64,000 bases of DNA, from assembly GCA_028752905.1 (NCBI GenBank), contig JAQNBH010000140.1, positions 62,001-126,000 of the forward strand. The letters run 5' to 3'. A program made the position numbers and the translations under genes. The notes below the pieces were generated by a model. That model was given only the letters and a program-made list of their open reading frames with translations. It was not told where the DNA came from and searched no databases. This document shows positions 43,801 to 60,100 of the stretch, one piece after another (positions within the stretch are counted from its first letter, which is position 1; each line of letters begins with the position of its first letter). The stretch is from Cladorhizidae sp. MBARI D1340-BT2. Its lineage: Eukaryota; Porifera; Demospongiae; Poecilosclerida; Cladorhizidae.

Positions 43801-46800
43801 AACCATGCTGGGTGTATAACTATGCTAGGTGTATAACCATGCTAGGTGTATAACCATGCTAGGTGTATAACCATGCTAGGTGTATAACCATGCTAGGTGT
43901 ATAACCATGATAGGTGTATAACCATGCTAGGTATATAACCATGCTAGGTGTATAACCATGCTAGGTGTATAACCATGCTAGGTGTATAACCATGCTAGGT
44001 GTATAACCATTCTAGGTATATAACCATACTAGGTGTATAAACATGCTAGGTGTATAACCATGCTAGGTGTATAACCATGCTAGGTGTATAACTATGCTAG
44101 GTGTATAACCATGCTAGGTGTATGACCATGCTAGGTATATAACCATGCTAGGTATATAACTATGCTAGGTGTATAACCATGCTAGGTGTATAACCATGCT
44201 AGGTGTATAACCATGCTAGGTATATAACCATGCTAGGTGTATAGCCATGCTAGGTGTATAGCCATGCTAGGTGTATAACCATGCTAGGTGTATAACCATG
44301 CTAGGTGTATAATCATGCTAGGTATATAACCATGCTATAGGTGTATAACCATGCTAGATGTATAACCACGCTAGGTGTATAACCATGCTAGGTATATATA
44401 CATGTTAGGTGTATAACCATGCTAGGTGTATAACCATGCTAGGTGTATAACCATTCTAGGTATATAACCATACTAGGTGTATAAACATGCTAGGTGTATA
44501 ACCATTCTAGGTGTATAACCATGCTAGGTGTATAACTATGCTAGGTATATAACTATGCTAGGTGTATAACCATGCTAGGTGTATAACCATGCTAGGTGTA
44601 TAACCATGCTAGGTATATAACCATGCTAGGTGTATAGCCATGCTAGGTGTATAGCCATGCTAGGTGTATATCCATTCTAGGTGTATAACCATGCTAGGTG
44701 TATAATCATGCTAGGTATATAACCATGCTATAGGTGTATAACCATGCTAGGTGTATAACCATGCTAGGTGTATAACCATGCTAGGTGTATAATCATGCTA
44801 GGTATATAACCATGCTATAGGTGTATAACCATGCTAGGTGTATAACCATGCTAGGTGTATAATCATGCTAGGTATATAACAATGCTATAGGTGTATAACC
44901 ATTCTAGGTATATAACCATACTAGGTGTATAAACATGCTAGGTGTATAACCATGCTAGGTATATATACATGTTAGGTGTATAACCATGCTAGGTGTATAA
45001 CCATGCTAGGTGTATAACCATTCTAGGTATATAACCATACTAGGTGTATAAACATGCTAGGTGTATAACCATTCTAGGTGTATAACCATGCTAGGTGTAT
45101 AACCATGCTAGGTGTATAACCATGCTAGGTGTATAACCATGCTAGGTGTATAACCATGCTAGGTGTATAGCCATGCTAGGTGTATAGCCATGCTAGGTGT
45201 ATAACCATGCATGGTGTATAACCATGCTAGGTGTATAACCATGCTAGTATATAACCATGCTAGGTGTATAACCATGCTAGGTATATAACCATGCTAGGTG
45301 TAATACCATGATAGGTATATAACCATGCTGGGTGTATAACCATGCTAGGTATATAACCATGCTAGGTGTATAACCATGCTAGGTGTATAACCATGCTAGG
45401 TGTATAACCATGCTAGGTGTATAACCATTCTAGGTATATAACCATACTAGGTGTATAAACATGCTAGGTGTATAACCATGCTAGGTGTATAACCATGCTA
45501 GGTGTATAACTATGCTAGGTGTATAACCATGCTAGGTGTATGACCATGCTAGGTATATAACCATGCTAGGTATATAACTATGCTAGGTGTATAACCATGC
45601 TAGGTGTATAACCATGCTAGGTGTATAACCATGCTAGGTATATAACCATGCTAGGTGTATAGCCATGCTAGGTGTATAGCCATGCTAGGTGTATAACCAT
45701 GCTAGGTGTATAACCATGCTAGGTGTATAATCATGCTAGGTATATAACCATGCTATAGGTGTATAACCATGCTAGATGTATAACCACGCTAGGTGTATAA
45801 CCATGCTAGGTATATATACATGTTAGGTGTATAACCATGCTAGGTGTATAACCATGCTAGGTGTATAACCATTCTAGGTATATAACCATACTAGGTGTAT
45901 AAACATGCTAGGTGTATAACCATTCTAGGTGTATAACCATGCTAGGTGTATAACTATGCTAGGTATATAACTATGCTAGGTGTATAACCATGCTAGGTGT
46001 ATAACCATGCTAGGTGTATAACCATGCTAGGTATATAACCATGCTAGGTGTATAGCCATGCTAGGTGTATAGCCATGCTAGGTGTATATCCATTCTAGGT
46101 GTATAACCATGCTAGGTGTATAATCATGCTAGGTATATAACCATGCTATAGGTGTATAACCATGCTAGGTGTATAACCATGCTAGGTGTATAATCATGCT
46201 AGGTATATAACAATGCTATAGGTGTATAACCATTCTAGGTATATAACCATACTAGGTGTATAAACATGCTAGGTGTATAACCATGCTAGGTATATATACA
46301 TGTTAGGTGTATAACCATGCTAGGTGTATAACCATTCTAGGTATATAACCATACTAGGTGTATAAACATGCTAGGTGTATAACCATTCTAGGTGTATAAC
46401 CATGCTAGGTGTATAACTATGCTAGGTATATAACTATGCTAGGTGTATAACCATGCTAGGTGTATAACCATGCTAGGTGTATAACCATGCTAGGTGTATA
46501 ACCATGCTAGGTGTATAACCATTCTAGGTGTATAACCATTCTAGGTATATAACCATACTAGGTGTATAAACATGCTAGGTGTATAACCATTCTAGGTGTA
46601 TAACCATGCTAGGTGTATAACTATGCTAGGTATATAACTATGCTAGGTGTATAACCATGCTAGGTGTATAACCATTCTAGGTGTATAACCATTCTAGGTA
46701 TATAACCATACTAGGTGTATAAACATGCTAGGTGTATAACCATTCTAGGTGTATAACCATGCTAGGTGTATAACTATGCTAGGTATATAACTATGCTAGG

Positions 46801-48240
46801 TGTATAACCATGCTAGGTGTATAACCATGCTAGGTATATAACTATGCTAGGTATATAACCATGCTAGGTGTATAGCCATGCTAGGTGTATAGCCATGCTA
46901 GGTGTATATCCATTCTAGGTGTATAACCATGCTAGGTGTATAATCATGCTAGGTATATAACCATGCTATAGGTGTATAACCATGCTAGGTGTATAACCAT
47001 GCTAGGTGTATAACCATGCTAGGTGTATAATCATGCTAGGTATATAACCATGCTATAGGTGTATAACCATTCTAGGTATATAACCATACTAGGTGTATAA
47101 ACATGCTAGGTGTATAACCATGCTAGGTGTATAACCATGCTAGGTGTATAACCATGCTAGGTGTATAACCATGCTAGGTGTATAACCATGCTAGGTGTAT
47201 AACCATGCTAGGTGTATAACTATGCTAGGTGTATAACCATGCTAGGTGTATAACTATGCTAGGTGTATAACAATGCTAGGTGTATAACCATGCTAGGTGT
47301 ATAACCATGCTAGGTGTATAACTATGCTAGGTGTATAACCATGCTAGGTGTATAACCATGCTAGGTGTATAGCCATGCTAGGTGTATAGCCATGCTAGGT
47401 GTATAACCATGCATGGTGTATAACCATGCTAGGTGTATAACCATGCTAGGTATATAACCATGCTAGGTGTATAACCATGCTAGGTATATAACCATGCTAG
47501 GTGTAATACCATGATAGGTATATAACCATGCTGGGTGTATAACTATGCTAGGTGTATAACCATGCTAGGTGTATAACCATTCTAGGTGTATAACCATGCT
47601 AGGTGTATAACCATGCTAGGTGTATAACCATGATAGGTGTATAACCATGCTAGGTATATAACCATGCTAGGTGTATAACCATGCTAGGTGTATAACCATG
47701 CTAGGTGTATAACCATGCTAGGTGTATAACCATTCTAGGTATATAACCATACTAGGTGTATAAACATGCTAGGTGTATAACCATGCTAGGTGTATAACCA
47801 TGCTAGGTGTATAACTATGCTAGGTGTATAACCATGCTAGGTGTATGACCATGCTAGGTATATAACCATGCTAGGTATATAACTATGCTAGGTGTATAAC
47901 CATGCTAGGTGTATAACCATGCTAGGTGTATAACCATGCTAGGTATATAACCATGCTAGGTGTATAGCCATGCTAGGTGTATAGCCATGCTAGGTGTATA
48001 ACCATGCTAGGTGTATAACCATGCTAGGTGTATAATCATGCTAGGTATATAACCATGCTATAGGTGTATAACCATGCTAGATGTATAACCATGCTAGGTG
48101 TATAACCATGCTAGGTATATATACATGTTAGGTGTATAACCATGCTAGGTGTATAACCATGCTAGGTGTATAACCATTCTAGGTATATAACCATACTAGG
48201 TGTATAAACATGCTAGGTGTATAACCATGCTAGGTGTATA

Positions 48241-51120
48241 ACCATGCTAGGTATATAACCATGCTAGGTGTATAGCCATGCTAGGTGTATAGCCATGCTA
48301 GGTGTATATCCATTCTAGGTGTATAACCATGCTAGGTGTATAATCATGCTAGGTATATAACCATGCTATAGGTGTATAACCATGCTAGGTGTATAACCAT
48401 GCTAGGTGTATAACCATGCTAGGTGTATAATCATGCTAGGTATATAACCATGCTAGGTGTATAACCATGCTAGGTATATAACCATGCTAGGTGTATAACC
48501 ATGCTAGGTGTATAACCATGCTAGGTGTAATACCATGATACAGGTGTAATACCATGCTAGGTGTATAACCATGCTTGGTGTATAGCCATGCTAGGTGTAT
48601 AACCATGCTAGGTATATAACCATGCTAGGTGTAATACCATGATAGGTATATAACCATGCTAGGTGTATAACTATGCTAGGTGTATAACCATGCTAGGTGT
48701 ATAACTATGCTAGGTGTATAACCATGCTAGGTGTATAACCATGCTAGGTGTATAACCATGCTAGGTGTATAACCATGCTAAGGTGTATAGCCATGCTAGG
48801 TGTATAGCCATTCTAGGTGTATAACCATGCTACATGTAGGTGTATAACCATGCTAGGTGTATAGCCATGCTAGGTGTATAGCCATGCTAGGTGTATAACC
48901 ATGCTAGGTGTATAACCATGCTAGGTGTATAACCATGCTAGGTGTATAACCATGCTAGGTGTATAACCATGCTAGGTGTATAACCATGCTAGGTGTATAA
49001 CCATGCTAGGTATATAACCATGCTAGGTGTATAACCATGCTAGGTATATAACCATGCTAGGTGTATAACCATGCTACAGTAGGTGTATAACCATGCTAGG
49101 TGTAATACCATGATAGGTGTAATACCATGCTGATGCTAGGTGTATAACCATGCTTGGTGTATAGCCATGCTAGGTGTATAACCATGCTAGGTATATAACC
49201 ATGCTAGGTGTAATACCATGATAGGTATATAACCATGCTAGGTGTATAACTATGCTAGGTGTATAACCATGCTACTGTAGGTGTATAACTATGCTAGGTG
49301 TATAGCCATGCTAGGTGTATAACCATGCTAGGTATATAACCATGCTAGGTGTATAACCATGCTAGGTGAATAACCATGCTAGGTGTATAACCATGCTAGG
49401 TATATAACCATGCTTGGTGTATAACCATGCTAGGTGTATAACCATGCTAGGTGTAATACCATGCTAGGTGTATAACCATGCTAGGTGTATAACTATGCTA
49501 GGTATATAACTATGCTAGGTGTATAACCATGCTAGGTGTATAACCATGCTAGGTGTATAACCATGCTAGGTATATAACCATGCTAGGTGTATAGCCATGA
49601 TAGGTGTATACCCATGCTAGGTGTATAATCATGCTAGGTATATAACCATGCTATAGGTGTATAACCATGCTAGGTGTATAACCATGCTAGGTGTATAACC
49701 ATGCTAGGTGTATAATCAAGCTAGGTATATAACCATGCTATAGGTGTATAACCATTCTAGGTATATAACCATACTAGGTGTATAAACATGCTAGGTGTAT
49801 AACCATGCTAGGTGTATAACCATGCTAGGTGTATAACTATGCTAGGTGTATAACCATGCTAGGTATATAACCATGCTAGGTGTATAACCATGCTATATGT
49901 ATAACCATGCTAGGTGTATGTATAGCCATGCTAGGTGTAATACCATGATAGGTATATAACCATGCTAGGTGTATAACCATGCTAGGTGTATAACCATGCT
50001 AGGTGTATTACCATGCGAGGTGTATAACCATGCTAGGTGTATAGCCATGCTAGGTGTATAGCCATGCTAGGTGTAATACCATGATAGGTATATAACCATG
50101 CTAGGTATATAACCATGCTAGGTGTATGACCATGCTAGGTATATAACCATGCTAGGTATATAACTATGCTAGGTGTATAACCATGCTAGGTGTATAACCA
50201 TGCTAGGTATATAACCATGCTAGGTGTAATACCATGATAGGTGTAATACCATGCTAGGTGTATAACCATGCTAGGTATATAACCATGCTAGGTGTAATAC
50301 TGTAATACCATGATAGGTATATAACCATGCTAGGTGTATAACCATGCTAGGTATATAACCATGCTAGGTGTATAACCATGCTAGGTGTATAACCATGCTA
50401 GGTGTAATACCATGATAGGTGTAATACCATGCTAGGTGTATAACCATGCTTGGTGTATAGCCATGCTAGGTGTATAACCATGCTAGGTATATAACCATGC
50501 TAGGTGTAATACCATGATAGGTATATAACCATGCTAGGTGTATAACTATGCTAGGTGTATAACCATGCTAGGTGTATAACTATGCTAGGTGTATAGCCAT
50601 GCTAGGTGTATAACCATGTATATAACCATGCTAGGTGTATAACCATGATAGGTGAATAACCATGCTAGGTGTATAACCATGCTAGGTATATAACCATGCT
50701 TGGTGTATAACCATGCTAGGTGTATAACCATGCTAGGTGTAATACCATGCTAGCTGTATAACCATGCTAGGTGTATAACTATGCTAGGTATATAACTATG
50801 CTAGGTGTATAACCATGCTAGGTGTATAACCATGCTAGGTGTATAACCATGCTAGGTGTATAACCATGCTAAGTGTATGTATAGCCATGCTAGGTGTAAT
50901 ACCATGATAGGTATATAACCATGCTAGGTGTATAACCATGCTAGGTGTATTACCATGCGAGGTGTATAACCATGCTAGGTGTATAGCCATGCTAGGTGTA
51001 TAGCCATGCTAGGTGTAATACCATGATAGGTATATAACCATGGTAGGTGTATAACTATTCTAGATGTATAACCATGCTAGGTGTATAACCATGCTAGGTG
51101 TATAACCATGGTAGGTGTAT
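48241..51120. repeat. block duplicated near 60431-63530 (offset ~12.2 kb)
   Basis: Rare variants recur together. The offset is 12,190 bp until a 2-bp insertion (GATACAGG near 48540) and 12,188 bp after it: CTACATGTAGG 48829/61017, CTACAGTAGG 49073/61261, CTACTGTAGG 49271/61459, TATACCCATG 49611/61799, ATCAAGC 49716/61904. It becomes 12,137 bp (three monomers lost) at GTATGTATAGCC 49911/62048, and 12,411 bp from about 50611/63022 through 51041/63452. This is one large duplication later altered by monomer gain and loss. Confidence 0.7.
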
Positions 51121-54100
51121 GGTGTATAACTATGCTACATAGGTGTATAACCATGCTAGGTATATAACCATGCTAGGTGTATAACCATGCTAGGTGTATA
51201 ACTATGCTAGGTATATAACTATGCTAGGTGTATAACCATGCTAGGTGTATAACCATGCTAGGTGTATAACCATGCTAGGTATATAACCATGCTAGGTGTA
51301 TAGCCATGCTAGGTGTATAGCCATGCTAGGTGTATATCCATTCTAGGTGTATAACCATGCTAGGTGTATAATCATGCTAGGTATATAACCATGCTATAGG
51401 TGTATAACCATGCTAGGTGTATAACCATGCTAGGTGTATAACCATGCTAGGTGTATAATCATGCTAGGTATATAACCATGCTATAGGTGTATAACCATTC
51501 TAGGTATATAACCATACTAGGTGTATAAACATGTTAGGTGTATAACCATGCTAGGTGTATAACCATGCTAGGTGTATAACCATGCTAGGTGTATAACCAT
51601 GCTAGGTGTATAACCATGCTAGGTGTATAACCATGCTACATAGGTGTATAACCATGCTAGGTATATAACCATGCTAGGTGTAATACCATGATAGGTATAT
51701 AACCATGCTAGGTGTATAACTATGCTAGGTGTATAACCATGCTAGGTGTATAACTATGCTAGGTGTATAACAATGCTAGGTGTATAACCATGCTAGGTGT
51801 ATAACCATGCTAGGTGTATAACTATGCTAGGTGTATAACCATGCTAGGTGTATAACCATGCTAGGTGTATAGCCATGCTAGGTGTATAGCCATGCTAGGT
51901 GTATAACCATGCATGGTGTATAACCATGCTAGGTGTATAACCATGCTAGGTATATAACCATGCTAGGTGTATAACCATGCTAGGTATATAACCATGCTAG
52001 GTGTAATACCGTGATAGGTGTAATACCATGCTAGGTGTATAACCATGCTAGGTGTATAACCATGCTAGGTATATAACCATGCTAGGTGTAATACCATGAT
52101 AGGTATATAACCATGCTGGGTGTATAACTATGCTAGGTGTATAACCATGCTAGGTGTATAACCATGCTAGGTGTATAACCATGCTAGGTGTATAACCATG
52201 CTAGGTGTATAACCATGATAGGTGTATAACCATGCTAGGTATATAACCATGCTAGGTGTATAACCATGCTAGGTGTATAACCATGCTAGGTGTATAACCA
52301 TGCTAGGTGTATAACCATTCTAGGTATATAACCATACTAGGTGTATAAACATGCTAGGTGTATAACCATGCTAGGTGTATAACCATGCTAGGTGTATAAC
52401 TATGCTAGGTGTATAACCATGCTAGGTGTATGACCATGCTAGGTATATAACCATGCTAGGTATATAACTATGCTAGGTGTATAACCATGCTAGGTGTATA
52501 ACCATGCTAGGTGTATAACCATGCTAGGTATATAACCATGCTAGGTGTATAGCCATGCTAGGTGTATATCCATGCTAGGTGTATAACCATGCTAGGTGTA
52601 TAACCATGCTAGGTGTATAATCATGCTAGGTATATAACCATGCTATAGGTGTATAACCATGCTAGATGTATAACCACGCTAGGTGTATAACCATGCTAGG
52701 TATATATACATGTTAGGTGTATAACCATGCTAGGTGTATAACCATGCTAGGTGTATAACCATTCTAGGTATATAACCATACTAGGTGTATAAACATGCTA
52801 GGTGTATAACCATTCTAGGTGTATAACCATGCTAGGTGTATAACTATGCTAGGTATATAACTATGCTAGGTGTATAACCATGCTAGGTGTATAACCATGC
52901 TAGGTGTATAACCATGCTAGGTATATAACCATGCTAGGTGTATAGCCATGCTAGGTGTATAGCCATGCTAGGTGTATATCCATTCTAGGTGTATAACCAT
53001 GCTAGGTGTATAATCATGCTAGGTATATAACCATGCTATAGGTGTATAACCATGCTAGGTGTATAACCATGCTAGGTGTATAACCATGCTAGGTGTATAA
53101 TCATGCTAGGTATATAACAATGCTATAGGTGTATAACCATTCTAGGTATATAACCATACTAGGTGTATAAACATGCTAGGTGTATAACCATGCTAGGTGT
53201 ATAACCATGCTAGGTATATATACATGTTAGGTGTATAACCATGCTAGGTGTATAACCATGCTAGGTGTATAACCATTCTAGGTATATAACCATACTAGGT
53301 GTATAAACATGCTAGGTGTATAACCATTCTAGGTGTATAACCATGCTAGGTGTATAACTATGCTAGGTATATAACTATGCTAGGTGTATAACCATGCTAG
53401 GTGTATAACCATGCTAGGTGTATAACCATGCTAGGTATATAACCATGCTAGGTGTATAGCCATGCTAGGTGTATAGCCATGCTAGGTGTATATCCATTCT
53501 AGGTGTATAACCATGCTAGGTGTATAATCATGCTAGGTATATAACCATGCTATAGGTGTATAACCATTCTAGGTATATAACCATACTAGGTGTATAAACA
53601 TGCTAGGTGTATAACCATGCTAGGTGTATAACCATGCTAGGTGTATAACCATGCTAGGTGTATAACCATGCTAGGTGTATAACCATGCTAGGTGTATAAC
53701 CATGCTAGGTGTATAACCATGCTAGGTGTATAACTATGCTAGGTGTATAACAATGCTAGGTGTATAACCATGCTAGGTGTATAACCATGCTAGGTGTATA
53801 ACTATGCTAGGTGTATAACCATGCTAGGTGTATAACCATGCTAGGTGTATAGCCATGCTAGGTGTATAGCCATGCTAGGTGTATAACCATGCATGGTGTA
53901 TAACCATGCTAGGTGTATAACCATGCTAGGTATATAACCATGCTAGGTGTATAACCATGCTAGGTATATAACCATGCTAGGTGTAATACCATGATAGGTA
54001 TATAACCATGCTGGGTGTATAACTATGCTAGGTGTATAACCATGCTAGGTGTATAACCATGCTAGGTGTATAACCATGCTAGGTGTATAACCATGCTAGG

Positions 54101-57100
54101 TGTATAACCATGATAGGTGTATAACCATGCTAGGTATATAACCATGCTAGGTGTATAACCATGCTAGGTGTATAACCATGCTAGGTGTATAACCATGCTA
54201 GGTGTATAACCATTCTAGGTATATAACCATACTAGGTGTATAAACATGCTAGGTGTATAACCATGCTAGGTGTATAACCATGCTAGGTGTATAACTATGC
54301 TAGGTGTATAACCATGCTAGGTGTATGACCATGCTAGGTATATAACCATGCTAGGTATATAACTATGCTAGGTGTATAACCATGCTAGGTGTATAACCAT
54401 GCTAGGTGTATAACCATGCTAGGTATATAACCATGCTAGGTGTATAGCCATGCTAGGTGTATAGCCATGCTAGGTGTATAACCATGCTAGGTGTATAACC
54501 ATGCTAGGTGTATAATCATGCTAGGTATATAACCATGCTATAGGTGTATAACCATGCTAGATGTATAACCACGCTAGGTGTATAACCATGCTAGGTATAT
54601 ATACATGTTAGGTGTATAACCATGCTAGGTGTATAACCATGCTAGGTGTATAACCATTCTAGGTATATAACCATACTAGGTGTATAAACATGCTAGGTGT
54701 ATAACCATTCTAGGTGTATAACCATGCTAGGTGTATAACTATGCTAGGTATATAACTATGCTAGGTGTATAACCATGCTAGGTGTATAACCATGCTAGGT
54801 GTATAACCATGCTAGGTATATAACCATGCTAGGTGTATAGCCATGCTAGGTGTATAGCCATGCTAGGTGTATATCCATTCTAGGTGTATAACCATGCTAG
54901 GTGTATAATCATGCTAGGTATATAACCATGCTATAGGTGTATAACCATGCTAGGTGTATAACCATGCTAGGTGTATAACCATGCTAGGTGTATAATCATG
55001 CTAGGTATATAACAATGCTATAGGTGTATAACCATTCTAGGTATATAACCATACTAGGTGTATAAACATGCTAGGTGTATAACCATGCTAGGTATATATA
55101 CATGTTAGGTGTATAACCATGCTAGGTGTATAACCATGCTAGGTGTATAACCATGCTAGGTGTATAACCATGCTAGGTGTATAACCATTCTAGGTATATA
55201 ACCATACTAGGTGTATAACCATGCTAGGTGTATAACCATTCTAGGTATATAACCATACTAGGTGTATAACCATGCTAGGTGTATAACCATGCTAGGTGTA
55301 TAACCATGATAGGTGTATAACCATGCTAGGTATATAACCATGCTAGGTGTAATACCATGATAGGTATATAACCATGCTAGGTGTATAACTATGCTAGGTG
55401 TATAACCATGCTAGGTGTATAACTATGCTAGGTGTATAACAATGCTAGGTGTATAACCATGCTAGGTGTATAACCATGCTAGGTGTATAACTATGCTAGG
55501 TGTATAACCATGCTAGGTGTATAACCATGCTAGGTGTATAGCCATGCTAGGTGTATAGCCATGCTAGGTGTATAACCATGCATGGTGTATAACCATGCTA
55601 GGTGTATAACCATGCTAGGTATATAACCATGCTAGGTGTATAACCATGCTAGGTATATAACCATGCTAGGTGTAATACCATGATAGGTATATAACCATGC
55701 TGGGTGTATAACTATGCTAGGTGTATAACCATGCTAGGTGTATAACCATGCTAGGTGTATAACCATGCTAGGTGTATAACCATGCTAGGTGTATAACCAT
55801 GATAGGTGTATAACCATGCTAGGTATATAACCATGCTAGGTGTATAACCATGCTAGGTGTATAACCATGCTAGGTGTATAACCATGCTAGGTGTATAACC
55901 ATTCTAGGTATATAACCATACTAGGTGTATAAACATGCTAGGTGTATAACCATGCTAGGTGTATAACCATGCTAGGTGTATAACTATGCTAGGTGTATAA
56001 CCATGCTAGGTGTATGACCATGCTAGGTATATAACCATGCTAGGAATATAACTATGCTAGGTGTATAACCATGCTAGGTGTATAACCATGCTAGGTGTAT
56101 AACCATGCTAGGTATATAACCATGCTAGGTGTATAGCCATGCTAGGTGTATAGCCATGCTAGGTGTATAACCATGCTAGGTGTATAACCATGCTAGGTGT
56201 ATAATCATGCTAGGTATATAACCATGCTATAGGTGTATAACCATGCTAGATGTATAACCACGCTAGGTGTATAACCATGCTAGGTATATATACATGTTAG
56301 GTGTATAACCATGCTAGGTGTATAACCATGCTAGGTGTATAACCATTCTAGGTATATAACCATACTAGGTGTATAAACATGCTAGGTGTATAACCATTCT
56401 AGGTGTATAACCATGCTAGGTGTATAACTATGCTAGGTATATAACTATGCTAGGTGTATAACCATGCTAGGTGTATAACCATGCTAGGTGTATAACCATG
56501 CTAGGTATATAACCATGCTAGGTGTATAGCCATGCTAGGTGTATAGCCATGCTAGGTGTATATCCATTCTAGGTGTATAACCATGCTAGGTGTATAATCA
56601 TGCTAGGTATATAACCATGCTATAGGTGTATAACCATGCTAGGTGTATAACCATGCTAGGTGTATAACCATGCTAGGTGTATAATCATGCTAGGTATATA
56701 ACAATGCTATAGGTGTATAACCATTCTAGGTATATAACCATACTAGGTGTATAAACATGCTAGGTGTATAACCATTCTAGGTGTATAACCATGCTAGGTG
56801 TATAACTATGCTAGGTATATAACTATGCTAGGTGTATAACCATGCTAGGTGTATAACCATGCTAGGTGTATAACCATGCTAGGTATATAACCATGCTAGG
56901 TGTATAGCCATGCTAGGTGTATAGCCATGCTAGGTGTATATCCATTCTAGGTGTATAACCATGCTAGGTGTATAATCATGCTAGGTATATAACCATGCTA
57001 TAGGTGTATAACCATGCTAGGTGTATAACCATGCTAGGTGTATAACCATGCTAGGTGTATAATCATGCTAGGTATATAACCATGCTATAGGTGTATAACC

Positions 57101-60100
57101 ATTCTAGGTATATAACCATACTAGGTGTATAAACATGCTAGGTGTATAACCATGCTAGGTGTATAACCATGCTAGGTGTATAACCATGCTAGGTGTATAA
57201 CCATGCTAGGTGTATAACCATGCTAGGTGTATAACCATGCTACATAGGTGTATAACCATGCTAGGTATATAACCATGCTAGGTGTAATACCATGATAGGT
57301 ATATAACCATGCTAGGTGTATAACTATGCTAGGTGTATAACCATGCTAGGTGTATAACTATGCTAGGTGTATAACAATGCTAGGTGTATAACCATGCTAG
57401 GTGTATAACCATGCTAGGTGTATAACTATGCTAGGTGTATAACCATGCTAGGTGTATAACCATGCTAGGTGTATAGCCATGCTAGGTGTATAGCCATGCT
57501 AGGTGTATAACCATGCATGGTGTATAACCATGCTAGGTGTATAACCATGCTAGGTATATAACCATGCTAGGTGTATAACCATGCTAGGTATATAACCATG
57601 CTAGGTGTAATACCATGATAGGTATATAACCATGCTGGGTGTATAACTATGCTAGGTGTATAACCATGCTAGGTGTATAACCATGCTAGGTGTATAACCA
57701 TGCTAGGTGTATAACCATGCTAGGTGTATAACCATGCTAGGTGTATAACCATGATAGGTGTATAACCATGCTAGGTATATAACCATGCTAGGTGTATAAC
57801 CATGCTAGGTGTATAACCATGCTAGGTGTATAACCATGCTAGGTGTATAACCATTCTAGGTATATAACCATACTAGGTGTATAAACATGCTAGGTGTATA
57901 ACCATGCTAGGTGTATAACCATGCTAGGTGTATAACTATGCTAGGTGTATAACCATGCTAGGTGTATGACCATGCTAGGTATATAACCATGCTAGGTATA
58001 TAACTATGCTAGGTGTATAACCATGCTAGGTGTATAACCATGCTAGGTGTATAACCATGCTAGGTATATAACCATGCTAGGTGTATAGCCATGCTAGGTG
58101 TATAGCCATGCTAGGTGTATAACCATGCTAGGTGTATAACCATGCTAGGTGTATAATCATGCTAGGTATATAACCATGCTATAGGTGTATAACCATGCTA
58201 GGTATATAACCATACTAGGTGTATAAACATGCTAGGTGTATAACCATTCTAGGTGTATAACCATGCTAGGTGTATAACTATGCTAGGTATATAACTATGC
58301 TAGGTGTATAACCATGCTAGGTGTATAACCATGCTAGGTGTATAACCATGCTAGGTATATAACCATGCTAGGTGTATAGCCATGCTAGGTGTATAGCCAT
58401 GCTAGGTGTATATCCATTCTAGGTGTATAACCATGCTAGGTGTATAATCATGCTAGGTATATAACCATGCTATAGGTGTATAACCATGCTAGGTGTATAA
58501 CCATGCTAGGTGTATAACCATGCTAGGTGTATAATCATGCTAGGTATATAACCATGCTAGGTGTATAACCATGCTAGGTATATAACCATGCTAGGTGTAT
58601 AACCATGCTAGGTGTATAACCATGCTAGGTGTAATACCATGATAGGTGTAATACCATGCTAGGTGTATAACCATGCTTGGTGTATAGCCATGCTAGGTGT
58701 ATAACCATGCTAGGTATATAACCATGCTAGGTGTAATACCATGATAGGTATATAACCATGCTAGGTGTATAACTATGCTAGGTGTATAACCATGCTAGGT
58801 GTATAACTATGCTAGGTGTATAACCATGCTAGGTGTATAACCATGCTAGGTGTATAACCATTCTAGGTGTATAACCATGCTAGGTGTATAACTATGCTAG
58901 GTATATAACTATGCTAGGTGTATAACCATGCTAGGTGTATAACCATGCTAGGTGTATAACCATGCTAGGTATATAACCATGCTAGGTGTATAGCCATGCT
59001 AGGTGTATAGCCATGCTAGGTGTATATCCATTCTAGGTGTATAACCATGCTAGGTGTATAATCATGCTAGGTATATAACCATGCTATAGGTGTATAACCA
59101 TGCTAGGTGTATAACCATGCTAGGTGTATAACCATGCTAGGTGTATAATCATGCTAGGTATATAACCATGCTATAGGTGTATAACCATTCTAGGTATATA
59201 ACCATACTAGGTGTATAAACATGCTAGGTGTATAACCATGCTAGGTGTATAACCATGCTAGGTGTATAACCATGCTAGGTGTATAACCATGCTAGGTGTA
59301 TAACCATGCTAGGTGTATAACCATGCTACATAGGTGTATAACCATGCTAGGTATATAACCATGCTAGGTGTAATACCATGATAGGTATATAACCATGCTA
59401 GGTGTATAACTATGCTAGGTGTATAACCATGCTAGGTGTATAACTATGCTAGGTGTATAACAATGCTAGGTGTATAACCATGCTAGGTGTATAACCATGC
59501 TAGGTGTATAACTATGCTAGGTGTATAACCATGCTAGGTGTATAACCATGCTAGGTGTATAGCCATGCTAGGTGTATAGCCATGCTAGGTGTATAACCAT
59601 GCATGGTGTATAACCATGCTAGGTGTATAACCATGCTAGGTATATAACCATGCTAGGTGTATAACCATGCTAGGTATATAACCATGCTAGGTGTAATACC
59701 ATGATAGGTATATAACCATGCTGGGTGTATAACTATGCTAGGTGTATAACCATGCTAGGTGTATAACCATGCTAGGTGTATAACCATGCTAGGTGTATAA
59801 CCATGCTAGGTGTATAACCATGCTAGGTGTATAACCATGATAGGTGTATAACCATGCTAGGTATATAACCATGCTAGGTGTATAACCATGCTAGGTGTAT
59901 AACCATGCTAGGTGTATAACCATGCTAGGTGTATAACCATTCTAGGTATATAACCATACTAGGTGTATAAACATGCTAGGTGTATAACCATGCTAGGTGT
60001 ATAACCATGCTAGGTGTATAACTATGCTAGGTGTATAACCATGCTAGGTGTATGACCATGCTAGGTATATAACCATGCTAGGTATATAACTATGCTAGGT